Positions 44,529-53,944 of a stretch of 64,000 bases of DNA are shown one piece after another. The position numbers were made by a program, and so were the translations under genes. The notes beneath the pieces were generated by a model that worked only from the letters and a program-made list of their open reading frames with translations, did not search any database and was not told the DNA's origin. Positions within the stretch are counted from its first letter, which is position 1. Every line of letters starts with the position of its first letter. The stretch is from contig CAVSZI010000020.1 in the NCBI GenBank assembly GCA_963732345.1, forward strand, positions 62,001-126,000, written 5' to 3'. The stretch is from Bog-532 sp963732345 (GTDB lineage Bacteria; Actinomycetota; Actinomycetes; Streptosporangiales; Streptosporangiaceae).

Positions 44529-46484
44529 TTAGCTGATGGGCGGCAGAACCTGGTTCGTGTCCAGGACCGGCCGGAACGGGTCGCCCCGTTCGGCCAGGCG
44601 ATCGAACACGTCGCGGATCGTGAAGCCGTCCGGCCGCAGCGAGGGATCGTCCAGCTCGTCCCAGTCGATGGGCACGGAGACCGGGGCGCCCGCCGAAGGA
44701 CGCGGGCTGTACGGCGCGACCAGCGTCTTGTGCCCGGCGTTCTGCGTGTAGTCCAGCCGGGCGTGCCCGCTGCGGTCACGCAGTTCCCACTTCCAGCTCA
44801 CCAGCTCCGGGACCACGTCGCCCACGGCGCGTGAAACCTGCTCGACCCAGGCGGTGGTCTCCGCGGAGCTGGGACCGGGCGCGATCGGGATCCAGATCTG
44901 GATGCCGCGCCGGCCGGTGACCTTGGGCTGCCCGCGGACGCCGAGATGGTCCAGCGCCGTATGGTGCAGCCGGGCCAGGACCAGTACGTCGTCCCAGGAG
45001 GTGGCCTCACCGGGGTCGATGTCGATGAGCGCATACGTGGGGCGGTCCGGAGCGTCCGCGCGCGACGTCCAGGCATGCCACTCCAGCGCGCCGAAGTTCG
45101 CTGCCCACACCAGCGCCGCAGGCTCATCCACCACCAGATAGGTGGTCGTCCGGCCCGCGCTGGCGCCGGGATTGTGCCAGCGGGGCAGCCAGTCGGGCGC
45201 GTGCGCGGGCAACTGCTTGTGCCAGAAGCCCTGGGTGCCCGCCCCGTTCGGGTAGCGGTTCATGTTCAGCGGCCGACCCGCGAGGTAGGGCAGGATGACC
45301 GGCGCGATCCGCGCGGCGTACGCGATGAACTCGCTCTTGGTCACCGGCTGCTCGCCGGGGCGGGCCGGGAAAAGTTCCTTGTCCAGGTTGGTCAGCCGCA
45401 GACGGCGCCCGAAAACGTCCCAGGTGCCGCCCGATCCGAGCGTGTCCAGCGCGGCGAGTTCCCCGCCGGAGGGCGGTTCCCAGTTCTTGTCCTGGCCGGG
45501 CCTGCCCTTGCCCTGGCCGGGCTCGTTCTTGCCCTGGCCGGGCTCGTTCTTGCCCTGGCCGGGCTCGTCCTCGCCGTCCCCGGAGCCGCCCTTCCCCTGG
45601 CCGCCGGACCCGACGATGGTCCGGCGGGTGCTCCGCGCGCGGCCGCCCGGGGCCACGCCGGAGGGATTCACCGCGACCGACGCCTCGGCCGGCGGCAGGT
45701 CAGACCGCCACATCCGGTCCGGAGCCGCTTTGACCTCATCGTTGGTGCGCCCGCTCAGCACCGACTCCGGGTGATCCTCCGGATTCCAGCCCTTGACGGC
45801 GTACTCGTCGTGCTTGTGCAGCAGCAGCCACTGCTCCTTACCGGAACGGTCCGGCTCGCCCCGCCGCACCAGGATGAACCGGCCGCGCAGCTTCTGCCCG
45901 TGAAGGTCGGCGTGAAAATCACCGGCCGCCACCGCGGCCGCCGGGTCGTCCGTCGCGTGCGGCTCCCACGTCCCGGTGTCCCACACGATCACGTCGCCGC
46001 CGCCATACTGCCCGGACGGGATGACCCCCTCGAAGTTCAGGTACTCGATGGGATGATCCTCGACGTGGATGGCCGCGTGCCGGACGTCCGGGTCCAGGGT
46101 CGGCCCCTTCGGCACGGCCCAGCTCACCAGCACGCCGTCGATCTCGAACCGCAGGTCGTAGTGCAGCCGCCGCGCCCGGTGCCGCTGCACGACAAACCGC
46201 GGGCCGCCGGGCTTCCCGCCGGGCCCCGCGCTCTGGGTGCGGGTCCGCGGGCCGCCGGGCTTTCCCGGCGGCTCCGGCGTCTGCGTGAAATCGCGCTTCT
46301 CCTCGTACGGCGCCAGCCGTTTCCCGGCCGCCTCGCGGGCCGGCTTCCGCGCCGTCTTGCGGGGGGCGGCGGGCTTCTGCGCCGCCTTCCCGCGAGCCGC
46401 CGGCTTCTGCGCGGCGGCCTTCTGCGGGGCCTCCTCCCGAGCCGCCGGCTTCTGCGCGGCGGAGGCTTTCCTGGACGCCGCCAT
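44529..46484 (-). CDS. ligD: LigD-type PE-POL protein lacking the ligase domain
   Basis: A 651-aa non-homologous end-joining protein. Residues 1-60 are an Ala/Lys-rich tail (QKPAAR repeats). The 3'-phosphoesterase domain (about 100-240) has FVVQRHRARRLHYDLRFE and HVEDHPIEYLNFEGVIP. A Gly/Gln/Lys linker with GQGKNEP repeats follows. The primase-polymerase domain (about 375-650) has TNLDKELFPA, the catalytic LIDIDPG (DxD) and GRRGIQIWIPI. No ATP-dependent ligase domain is present, so a separate ligase and Ku would be needed. ATG 46484 is adopted. Confidence 0.9.
   Translation of the reverse strand: MAASRKASAAQKPAAREEAPQKAAAQKPAARGKAAQKPAAPRKTARKPAREAAGKRLAPYEEKRDFTQTPEPPGKPGGPRTRTQSAGPGGKPGGPRFVVQRHRARRLHYDLRFEIDGVLVSWAVPKGPTLDPDVRHAAIHVEDHPIEYLNFEGVIPSGQYGGGDVIVWDTGTWEPHATDDPAAAVAAGDFHADLHGQKLRGRFILVRRGEPDRSGKEQWLLLHKHDEYAVKGWNPEDHPESVLSGRTNDEVKAAPDRMWRSDLPPAEASVAVNPSGVAPGGRARSTRRTIVGSGGQGKGGSGDGEDEPGQGKNEPGQGKNEPGQGKGRPGQDKNWEPPSGGELAALDTLGSGGTWDVFGRRLRLTNLDKELFPARPGEQPVTKSEFIAYAARIAPVILPYLAGRPLNMNRYPNGAGTQGFWHKQLPAHAPDWLPRWHNPGASAGRTTTYLVVDEPAALVWAANFGALEWHAWTSRADAPDRPTYALIDIDPGEATSWDDVLVLARLHHTALDHLGVRGQPKVTGRRGIQIWIPIAPGPSSAETTAWVEQVSRAVGDVVPELVSWKWELRDRSGHARLDYTQNAGHKTLVAPYSPRPSAGAPVSVPIDWDELDDPSLRPDGFTIRDVFDRLAERGDPFRPVLDTNQVLPPIS
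45486..45569 (-). repeat. four 21-bp in-frame repeats in the LigD linker
   Basis: Four consecutive 21-bp units (45486-45506, 45507-45527, 45528-45548, 45549-45569) code PGQGKNE-type heptads between the PE and POL domains. Two units are identical. Confidence 0.92.
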
Positions 46485-46810
46485 GCACACACCGTTCCCC
46501 CTGGCGCCCCGCTCACACGCCTGCCAGATACGCCCTGGCCGGCACGGGCCCGGACCCGGGCCGGGAGGCGCGGCGACCTGCCACCCGGCGCATCGGCGCG
46601 GGTCTGCACTTCCCGGGGAGACCGCGACCGCGACGCCACCCTTGGCGCCGTCTTCACCCTGCACTGCAGGCTGCTCGAGGGGCTGAACGTTACGGATTTC
46701 CGGCTCGGGAAGGCGTACGGGCTCGGCCGCGCGCTCGCGGAAACGGCGCTGGTCCCGGCGGCGTCGGGGACGGGTGACGCCGACCCCGGCCGAGACGGAG
46801 ATGCCCGCCG
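46485..46810. other. intergenic region with a possible plus-strand relic
   Basis: There is no intact gene. On the plus strand from about 46641 to 46770 a frame reads FTLHCRLLEGLNVTDFRLGK, then YGLGRALAETALVPAA. It looks protein-like (regular helix, no low complexity) but has no start and runs on into the antisense of the next gene. It may be a gene fragment; its family is not recognised. Confidence 0.3.
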
Positions 46811-47539
46811 CTACTTGAAAATGTTGACCGCCCGCGCGATGACCAGGGCAACGGTCACGATCGACACGCCGGCCTGCAGCGCCATGGCGCCTTTGGCCCA
46901 ACGGGACAGCGGCATGACATCGGTCGGGCTGAAGGCGGCGGCATTGGTGAACGACAGGTACAAGTAGTCACCGAAGGCCGGTTCCCAGTCCGGTGGGGCC
47001 ATACTGGGACTGGCCATCTGCACGAACTGGAAATCAGGGTAGAGGTGAGTCGCGTTGGCCCGGGCCAGCGGTCCGCCACGGTCGAACTCCCAGTACCACA
47101 GGCCGAAGATGATCACGTTCGTGAGCCAGATGACCCCGCCGGAGATCAGCAGCGGGGGCGCGGCGCTCCCTTCGGTCCCACGGGCCAGCCCGACCACCAG
47201 ACTGCCGGCCGACCAGGCGTTGGCCAGGCTGAGGACGCCGACCAAGGAGAGGGCCAGCCAGCGGAGCACCCGTGATTCGCGGTCGATACGGTGGGGATTG
47301 AGTACCGTCAGCATCACGAATATCGCCCCCTCCAGGACCGGCAGCAGCCAGGTCGGCCGGAACAGCACCAGCCTGCCGGGCAGCGGCAGCTGCAGGCAGA
47401 TCGCGGCCACGACCGCGACGGCCACGTGCCAGCGGGGCTCACCCTCGGTGACTCGCTTCCACGCCGGGATAACGGCCTTCCGGAACTCCGGGGCCACCGA
47501 TCGGTCCCCGGCGGCGGCCAGCCGCTCGAGCGCCGACAT
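46811..47539 (-). CDS. integral membrane protein, ion-channel-like C-terminal part
   Basis: A 242-aa protein. After a soluble N-terminal 45 residues there are about five hydrophobic helices. Between the last two is DWEPAFGDYLYLSFTNAAAF then SPTDVMPLSRWAK, a re-entrant-looking segment that recalls the pore region of two-helix potassium channels, although the TVGYG filter is absent. The ATG at 47539 is the first possible start after a stop in frame. No firm family assignment; related membrane proteins are common in actinobacteria. Confidence 0.7.
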   Translation of the reverse strand: MSALERLAAAGDRSVAPEFRKAVIPAWKRVTEGEPRWHVAVAVVAAICLQLPLPGRLVLFRPTWLLPVLEGAIFVMLTVLNPHRIDRESRVLRWLALSLVGVLSLANAWSAGSLVVGLARGTEGSAAPPLLISGGVIWLTNVIIFGLWYWEFDRGGPLARANATHLYPDFQFVQMASPSMAPPDWEPAFGDYLYLSFTNAAAFSPTDVMPLSRWAKGAMALQAGVSIVTVALVIARAVNIFK

Positions 47540-47662
47540 CCGGTCGTGCAGCGCACGGATGCCCTTGAGGACGTCCGCATACCCGTCGTTATGGCCCGCG
47601 GGGCGGTCGCCGCCGCTGGCTGAGCCCCGCGGAACGCCCGGGCCGGCTCGCTGCTATCTGGC

Positions 47663-47840
47663 ATGACACCAGTGTGGCCCGTGGCGGCGGCTCAGCCGTC
47701 TAACTGGGCCCTGGCCCGGCTGCTCGACGTGGCGGGGGAACCGTACGACATCCCGCGTGCAATCTGCGTCCACGAGGAGGACAACGACGTGCTGTGGAAG
47801 CACGTCGATCCCGAGGCCGGTGCCAAAGGCCACCCTCGCC
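47663..47840 (+). pseudogene. fragment of a copper amine oxidase
   Basis: The frame reads NWALARLLDVAGEPYDIPRA, then ICVHEEDNDVLWKHVDPEAG. The segment AICVHEED...LWKHVD is a hallmark of copper (primary) amine oxidases near the catalytic core. Only about 60 residues match. Downstream the sequence turns into Arg/Pro-rich antisense of the SDR gene, and nothing matching lies upstream. It is a decayed internal fragment. Confidence 0.6.
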
Positions 47841-47878
47841 GTGACGGCCCGGGCCGGCCCCGTGACGGTCCGGCGTGG

Positions 47879-49231
47879 TCAGTCGCACAGGCCAGCTTGA
47901 CGCCTGATCGCCGCCAGCAGGCGCCGGTGCTCGGGGTTCAGCCCGCCGGAGTGCGGACCGGCGATCACCGCGGAACGCGCCAGCGTCTGGGCGGGTGCGG
48001 CCTGCAAGGTCACGTCCAGCAGTGACCAGGACAGATCATCCAGTGCGCCGCGGATCGTGTCCGGATTCTCGGTCATGGCGCAGACGTCCTCAAGCTCGGC
48101 CAGCAGCTTGCCGGGCAGCGGGTCACACCGCATCTCGAGCGGGAACGCGTCCACCTTGTCGCAAGGCGCCTCGGTCGCCCGCGCGGCCTCGAAGGAGTTC
48201 ATCAGCGGGCTCACGTCGCCCGCGGTCAATGGGTCGTAGAGCCCCGGGAAACAGATCTCCTCGTAACCACGGTCGTACCCGCTGATGTAGATCGGGGTCG
48301 CCGACCCCGTGCTGGCCAGGACGCCGACGGCGAGATCCAGCAGGTTGACCGGCCAGCCAAGGTCGGTGATGGAGTAGATGCGGAACGAGCCGCGTACCGC
48401 GCCAAGGCCGGCGATCAGCAGCAGCTGAGCCGACTCCATGGCCGACTGGATGTAGAACGCTATCTCCGTGCTGTGCAGGCGGACCACGCCGCCGCCCCGC
48501 GCCCACTCATACAGCCGGTGCAAGATGATCGAGTTGTCGACGACGTGCGTGAACCGTCCGGCCGAACAGCGCATGTCGCCCGTTGCGCTGACCGAAGCGA
48601 TCCACTCCGCGGCCCGCTTCGAGGCGGCGTACACGTCAGGCGAATACGGCCGCAGCGCCTTACCGGTCGACGCGCAGACCACCTGAGAAACGCCCGCATC
48701 GGCAGCCACGGCGAGCACGTTGCGTGTGCCCAGCACATTCGTGGTGACCGTACGGTGCACTTCGAGTTCGGCGAGACCCGGGTTGCGCTGCGCCGCGACG
48801 TGGAACACGACGTCCGGCCGGACGGCCTGGACCAGTCCCTCGATGCGCTCGCGGTCCCGGACGTCGCCTTCCAGGTATTCGGCGCCGGGCAGCCGTGAGT
48901 GCCCGGTGGTGAGACCGCGGCTCACGCTGACGAGCCGCCTGGGTCCCACCTTGGCGAGCTGGCCCATCAGGGCCGAGCCGATGCACCCCGTTCCGCCGGT
49001 CACCAGGACGGTCGCATCCCGCAGCCAGTCGATCAGCAAGCCGTCGGGAAGGCAAAGGGTCCGTTGCGTTATCGCCTGGAACCGCGCGTACTCCTCCCCG
49101 GCACCACCCTTGGCCGCGATGAGCTGCCCAGTGAGATCCTGCAGCTCCTCGATCACGGCCGGCCCAAGGCTCTCCTGGCCGGGCGGCGCAGCGGCGCGCA
49201 TCCTCTCAATGATCTCCCGCTCGGTCCCCAT
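47879..49231 (-). CDS. CapD/UDP-sugar-type extended SDR
   Basis: A 450-aa protein. A helical N-terminal extension (about 1-80) precedes an NAD-binding Rossmann fold: TVLVTGGTGCIGSALMGQLA, the acidic EGDVRDRERIE and the catalytic YAASK near residue 215. PF02719-like enzymes of this form are sugar-nucleotide dehydratases or epimerases of polysaccharide or natural-product pathways. The C-terminal 150 residues are less conserved. ATG 49231 is preceded by GGGGAGGAG. It appears monocistronic. Confidence 0.8.
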   Translation of the reverse strand: MGTEREIIERMRAAAPPGQESLGPAVIEELQDLTGQLIAAKGGAGEEYARFQAITQRTLCLPDGLLIDWLRDATVLVTGGTGCIGSALMGQLAKVGPRRLVSVSRGLTTGHSRLPGAEYLEGDVRDRERIEGLVQAVRPDVVFHVAAQRNPGLAELEVHRTVTTNVLGTRNVLAVAADAGVSQVVCASTGKALRPYSPDVYAASKRAAEWIASVSATGDMRCSAGRFTHVVDNSIILHRLYEWARGGGVVRLHSTEIAFYIQSAMESAQLLLIAGLGAVRGSFRIYSITDLGWPVNLLDLAVGVLASTGSATPIYISGYDRGYEEICFPGLYDPLTAGDVSPLMNSFEAARATEAPCDKVDAFPLEMRCDPLPGKLLAELEDVCAMTENPDTIRGALDDLSWSLLDVTLQAAPAQTLARSAVIAGPHSGGLNPEHRRLLAAIRRQAGLCD

Positions 49232-49791
49232 GCATGGACTCCTCCCCAGACAATCGCCGCGCCAGGCCGCCTGACCGCGGGTGGTCCTGTCCTGGTCGCC
49301 CCGAGCCTGACCAGTGAGCCAGCCGTCGCGCCACGATGCTCGCTGTTGATGTCCCGGATGCTGAGACACCTCTGTCCGTTCACCTCTGCCAGCAGGTTTT
49401 GGGCCCTTGCCCATCACCCGAAAGCTTCCCCGTTCAGCCTTCGGTTACTGTCTTTGACTCCCCTGCATGAGTGTCGGTTTACAAAACCCGACATGAAACA
49501 GATTTGTTAACAAACCGTAATATCCCCTCATCACACGGTAGTTAAAACTATAGCCGGACTCGTTCACCCTGTCTGCCCGGGCAGATTTGCGGCAAATGTC
49601 AACGTAACCGGTCAGCACATCAAAGGCTTGCGGCCAGCGGCGCGAGGGTGCGCGAGAGTCCGATACCGGCTCTTAAGAGCGGGCGGAGAATGTGCACAGA
49701 GCAATGCGCGCGCATGCCCGCCGGCCGCCATGCTGGCCCCGTCCCCGGCGGCCCCATGTTACGGGCCCGGGTGCCGGGGAAAGTATTGCCC
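49232..49791. other. long, lower-GC intergenic region with palindromes
   Basis: About 560 bp without a supported gene, markedly lower in GC around 49430-49560. It separates the divergent SDR and HAD genes, and the candidate operators at 49472-49514 are its main features. Confidence 0.5.
49472..49514. promoter_or_regulatory. two palindromes in the SDR/HAD intergenic region
   Basis: TGTCGGTTT and AAACCCGACA (49472-49493) form an inverted repeat around ACA with one extra base. TTTGTTAACAAA (49503-49514) is a perfect 12-bp palindrome. Both sit in AT-richer DNA typical of regulator binding sites. The regulator is unknown. Confidence 0.45.
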
Positions 49792-50499
49792 GTGGACGTG
49801 GAGATCATAGCGTTTGACGTGTTCGGCACACTGGTCGACTGGCACACGAGCATCGCGGCCGCACTCGCCGAGGTGGGCGGCCGGGCCGGGATCGACGCCG
49901 ACTGGGCGGCCCTGGCCAGCGCATGGCGCGCGCGCTACCGGCCTACCCTCGCCCGGGTGGTGGCCGGCGAGCTGCCGTTCGAATCGCTGGATGCCCTGCA
50001 CCGCATGATGCTCGACGAGCTGGCCGCCGACGGCGGGCCCGGCGGGCCGCTCCAGGCGCTGAGCGACGCGGACCGCGACGAGCTGGTCCGGGCGTGGCAC
50101 CGCCTCCGGCCGTGGCCGGACTCCGTGCCCGCTCTCACCAAGCTACGGGAACACCACATCCTCACCCCGCTGTCCAACGGCGGGATGGGCCTGCTGACCA
50201 GGCTGGCCCGGGCGGCGGGCCTCCCGTTCGACTGCATCCTGTCCGCCGAGCTGGCCGGGACCTACAAGCCGGATCCGCGGGTGTACCGCCTCGTGTCCCG
50301 GTACCTGGACGTGCCACCGGATCGGGTCCTGATGGTGGCGTGCCATCCGGATGATCTGGAAGCGGCCGCCCGTGAGGGCCTGCGGACCGGCTTTATCCCG
50401 CGGCCCCGGGAGTGGGGCCCGGACGGGACGGCGCCTCCTCCCCCGGACGACGTGGACGTGGCGGCGGGCGATCTGCTCTCCCTGGCCGCGCTGATCTGA
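49792..50499 (+). CDS. HAD-superfamily hydrolase, haloacid dehalogenase type II-like
   Basis: A 235-aa soluble enzyme. Motif I is IIAFDVFGTLVDW (nucleophilic Asp). Motif II is PLSNGGMG, motif III is AGTYKPDPRVYRL, and motif IV MVACHPDDLEAA carries the acidic pair. The cap domain lies between motifs I and II. It probably hydrolyses a C-halogen or phosphate bond in a small molecule. GTG 49792 is chosen because GGGGAAAG lies 8 bp upstream; an ATG at 49756 would add 12 residues. Confidence 0.83.
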   Translation: MDVEIIAFDVFGTLVDWHTSIAAALAEVGGRAGIDADWAALASAWRARYRPTLARVVAGELPFESLDALHRMMLDELAADGGPGGPLQALSDADRDELVRAWHRLRPWPDSVPALTKLREHHILTPLSNGGMGLLTRLARAAGLPFDCILSAELAGTYKPDPRVYRLVSRYLDVPPDRVLMVACHPDDLEAAAREGLRTGFIPRPREWGPDGTAPPPPDDVDVAAGDLLSLAALI

Positions 50500-50764
50500 C
50501 CTGGGCTGATCCCCGCCGAAAGTCCCAGGACGAGATGGGTTACCGGCCGCCGCAGCGGGAAGCTGGGTAGGTGTGGACAAGGGATGCCGGCGGGGTGACC
50601 AGGGACCAGGCCCGTCTGGCTCCGCACGGCGACACGGTATCCACTGCGGACGGGGCGACGTGGTGTCGTGGGGAGTGCCCCAGTGCGCCGCGACGGGCGC
50701 CCGCCCCCGGCGCGCATGACGGAAGGCTCACCCGCAGCGCGCAGCAGCAAAGGGAGGAAGAGGA

Positions 50765-52285
50765 GTGACTCAAGACCAGACCCTTCGGACCACCACGGAC
50801 GCCGGTGCGCCGGTCGAGAGCGACGAGCTTTCGCTCACCGTCGGTCCCGACGGCCCGATTCTGCTCCAGGATCACTACCTGATCGAGCAGATGGCGAACT
50901 TCAACCGGGAGCGCATCCCGGAGCGGCAGCCGCACGCCAAGGGCGGCGGCGCGTTCGGCCACTTCGAGACCACCAGTGATGTCAGCCGGCACACGAAGGC
51001 GGCGCTGTTCCAGCCCGGGACCCGGACCGAGACGCTGATCCGCTTCTCCACCGTGGCGGGGGAGCGGGGCAGCCCGGATACCTGGCGTGACCCGCGCGGG
51101 TTCTCGCTGAAGTTCTACACCTCCGACGGCAACTACAACATGGTCGGGAACAACACCCCGGTGTTCTTCGTCCGGGATCCGATGAAGTTCCAGCACTTCA
51201 TCCGCTCGCAGAAGCGCCGCGCGGACAACAATCTGCGCGACCATGACATGCAGTGGGACTTCTGGACCCTGTTCCCGGAATCGGCGCACCAGGTGACCTG
51301 GCTGATGGGCGACCGCGGCATCCCGCGCACCTGGCGGCACATGAACGGCTACACCTCCCACACCTACATGTGGGTCAACGCCGCGGATGAGAAGTTCTGG
51401 GTGAAGTACCACTTCAAGACCGACCAGGGGATCGAGTTCTTCACCCAGGATGAGGCCGACCAGATGGCCGCCGCCGACACCGACTACCACCAGCGTGACC
51501 TGTACCAGGCAATCGAGAGCGGGGACTATCCGTCCTGGACGCTGAAGGTGCAGATCATGCCGTATGAGGAGGCCAGGACCTACCGGTTCAACCCGTTCGA
51601 CCTGACCAAGGTGTGGCCGCACGCCGACTACCCGCTGATCGAGGTCGGGAAGCTGACCCTGGACCGGAACGTGGCCGATTACCACACCGAGATCGAGCAG
51701 GCCGCGTTCGAGCCGAACAACCTGGTCCCCGGCATCACCTTGTCTCCGGACAAGATGCTGCTGGCCCGCGGGTTCTCCTACTCTGACGCGCACCGCGCCC
51801 GGCTCGGCGTGAACTACAAGCAGATCCCGGTCAACTCGCCGAGAGTCCCCGTGCACAGCTACAGCAAGGACGGGGCCATGCGCATCCACAACGTGTCCGA
51901 CCCCGTGTACGCCCCGAACTCCAAGGGCGGCCCGCAGGCTGACAGCGAGCACTTCCAGCCGGTCGGCTGGCACGCCGACGGCGACATGGTACGGGCGGCC
52001 TACACCCTGCGCGAGCAGGACGACGACTGGGGCCAGGCCGGCACCATGGTCCGCGAGGTGCTGGACGACGCCGCCCGCGAACGGCTCGTGACCAACGTCG
52101 TCGCTCACCTGCTCAACGGGGTGACCGAGCCCGTCCTGGTGCGTGCCTTCGAGTACTGGCACAACGTGGACAAGAATCTCGGCGACAAGATCGAGCAAGG
52201 CGTCCGCGCCAAACAGGGCGAGAAAGACCCCAAGGCCGCCGGGCAGGCCAACTCCGCCCGCAGCAGCAGGCGGGCCAAAGCCTAG
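50765..52285 (+). CDS. monofunctional heme catalase
   Basis: A 506-aa catalase. The catalytic His is in RQPHAKGGGAFGHFE and the catalytic Asn in VGNNTPVFFVRDP. The proximal heme-ligand Tyr is in GFSYSDAHRARLGVN. RFSTVAGERGSPDTWRDPRG is the substrate-channel region. The length matches clade 3 small-subunit catalases. It breaks down hydrogen peroxide in the cytoplasm, useful beside alcohol oxidation. GTG 50765 has a GGGAGGAAGAGGA ribosome binding site. It lies upstream of the methanol operon and is separated from it by a terminator. Confidence 0.96.
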   Translation: MTQDQTLRTTTDAGAPVESDELSLTVGPDGPILLQDHYLIEQMANFNRERIPERQPHAKGGGAFGHFETTSDVSRHTKAALFQPGTRTETLIRFSTVAGERGSPDTWRDPRGFSLKFYTSDGNYNMVGNNTPVFFVRDPMKFQHFIRSQKRRADNNLRDHDMQWDFWTLFPESAHQVTWLMGDRGIPRTWRHMNGYTSHTYMWVNAADEKFWVKYHFKTDQGIEFFTQDEADQMAAADTDYHQRDLYQAIESGDYPSWTLKVQIMPYEEARTYRFNPFDLTKVWPHADYPLIEVGKLTLDRNVADYHTEIEQAAFEPNNLVPGITLSPDKMLLARGFSYSDAHRARLGVNYKQIPVNSPRVPVHSYSKDGAMRIHNVSDPVYAPNSKGGPQADSEHFQPVGWHADGDMVRAAYTLREQDDDWGQAGTMVREVLDDAARERLVTNVVAHLLNGVTEPVLVRAFEYWHNVDKNLGDKIEQGVRAKQGEKDPKAAGQANSARSSRRAKA

Positions 52286-52307
52286 CCAGCCATAGGCGGC
52301 TAAGCGC

Positions 52308-52342
52308 GCAGCCCGGCACGCCGTCACGGTGTGCCGGGCTGC
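52308..52342 (+). terminator. strong stem-loop after catalase
   Basis: GCAGCCCGGCAC (52308-52319) pairs with GTGCCGGGCTGC (52331-52342), 12 perfect pairs with an 11-nt loop, 22 bp after the catalase stop. Confidence 0.75.
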
Positions 52343-52651
52343 ACGCAGGCCTCGTAACGTAGCCCTTTGACGTCTTGCCCTCTCGCTGGTGCTCCAGGAT
52401 CGCGGCCTCTATGTCACCGGCCGCGTTCAGCGGCGCGGACAAGGGCAAAAGCGCAGGGAGAGGTGGTCAGCCCACCTTCTGCACTCGACTGGCCGCCCGG
52501 CCGGCATCCGCACCTGTCCGTTCGGCTAGGTGCTCCCCTGCCATCGGCCGGTGCGGCGGCGCACGAACGGGGGGTTTGCCGTTCCCGTCCTCCCAGGGCG
52601 GCCGTGGGGCGCCTTATGGTCAGGCTAGCGGCACGCCTCAGGAGGTTTTCC
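52343..52651 (+). promoter_or_regulatory. promoter region of the methanol dehydrogenase operon
   Basis: A 309-bp region without a gene between the catalase terminator and mno. A strong ribosome binding site (CAGGAGG, 52639-52645) ends it. No clear sigma or MnoR binding motif can be named by eye; the promoter must lie here because a terminator closes the left side. Confidence 0.4.
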
Positions 52652-53944
52652 ATGCAGGTTGATGAACTGCTCAAGCCCTTTCCCATCAAGGAGTTCCATC
52701 CGTTCCCCCGGGCGATGCTCGGCCCCGGTGCCCACGAGATGATCGGCCCGGAGGCACTGAAGATCGGTTTCCGGAAGACCCTGGTGATGACGACCGGCCT
52801 GCGCGGCAGCGACACCGTGCACAAGATCGTCGAATCCCTGCGCTACCACGGCCTGGAGGTCGTGGTCTACGACAAGGTCGAGTCGAACCCCAAGGACTAC
52901 AACGTCATGGACGCCGTGACGATGTACCGGGACAACAGCTGCGACTCATTCGTGTCCATCGGCGGCGGCTCGGCGCATGATGCCTGCAAGGGGGCCCGTA
53001 TCTCGGTCGCCCATGATGGCCGCAGCGTCAACGAGTTCGAGGGGTTCAACAAGAGCGAGAACCCCAAGAACCCGCCGCACATCGCGGTGTCCACCACCGC
53101 CGGGACCGGGTCGGAAACCTCCTGGGCCTACGTCATCACCGATACCACCACCGACCCGGACCAGCCGCACAAGTACGTGGCTTTCGACGATGCGTGCGTG
53201 ACCACGCTGGCCATCGACGACCCGGTACTGTACTACGACTGCCCCCTCGACTACACCGCCCAATGCGGGTTCGACGTGCTGGCCCACGCCTCCGAGCCGT
53301 ATGTGTCCCGGCTGAACTTCCCGCCGTCGCTGGGCAACGCGCTGTACGCCATCAAGCTGACCGCGGAGAACCTGTCCGCGGCGGTGTGGAACGGCCAGGA
53401 CCTGCCCGGCCGCGAGGGCATGATGTACGCCCAGTACATCGCCGCCCAGGCGTTCAACTCTGGCGGCCTGGGCATCATCCATTCGATCTCGCATGCCATC
53501 AGCGCCTTCTACGACACCCACCACGGGCTGAACAACGCCATCGCGCTGCCCCGGGTATGGGCGTTCAACATGCCGGTGGCCTACCAGCGGTTCGCTGATA
53601 TCGCCGATCAGATGGGCGTCGATACCCACGGCATGACCGCCCCGCAGGCCGCCGACGCCGCGCTGGCCGCGGCCATCCGGCTGCTGCGCGACGTGGGCAT
53701 CCCCGAACGCTTCGTCGACGTCAAACAGGACTCCTACAGCAAGAGCCGCCTCGGCCTGGGCCCGACCAAGTTCTACGAGAACGCGCCGGTGATCAAGGGC
53801 GACGCCGAGGACGTCGACCGCATCACCAAGCACGTCCTGGGCGACGCCTGCACGCCGGGCAACGCCAAGGAGTGCACGTTCGAGACCGTCCGTCCGGTGG
53901 TGGCGCACAGCATGACCGGCGATCTGGACGACCTCCTCTCGTGA
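52652..53944 (+). CDS. mno: NDMA-type (nicotinoprotein) methanol dehydrogenase
   Basis: A 430-aa iron-containing alcohol dehydrogenase of group III. The sequence follows the Mno/Mdo enzymes of Mycobacterium and Amycolatopsis closely: MQVDELLKPFPIKEFHPFPR at the start, then VSIGGGSAHDACKGARI and VSTTAGTGSETSWAYVITDT. Metal ligands lie in GFDVLAHASEP, HSISHAISA and DTHHGLNNA. These enzymes keep NAD bound and pass electrons to mycofactocin, oxidising methanol and other primary alcohols. ATG 52652. The stop overlaps the MoxR start (GTGA), so an operon is certain. Confidence 0.93.
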   Translation: MQVDELLKPFPIKEFHPFPRAMLGPGAHEMIGPEALKIGFRKTLVMTTGLRGSDTVHKIVESLRYHGLEVVVYDKVESNPKDYNVMDAVTMYRDNSCDSFVSIGGGSAHDACKGARISVAHDGRSVNEFEGFNKSENPKNPPHIAVSTTAGTGSETSWAYVITDTTTDPDQPHKYVAFDDACVTTLAIDDPVLYYDCPLDYTAQCGFDVLAHASEPYVSRLNFPPSLGNALYAIKLTAENLSAAVWNGQDLPGREGMMYAQYIAAQAFNSGGLGIIHSISHAISAFYDTHHGLNNAIALPRVWAFNMPVAYQRFADIADQMGVDTHGMTAPQAADAALAAAIRLLRDVGIPERFVDVKQDSYSKSRLGLGPTKFYENAPVIKGDAEDVDRITKHVLGDACTPGNAKECTFETVRPVVAHSMTGDLDDLLS

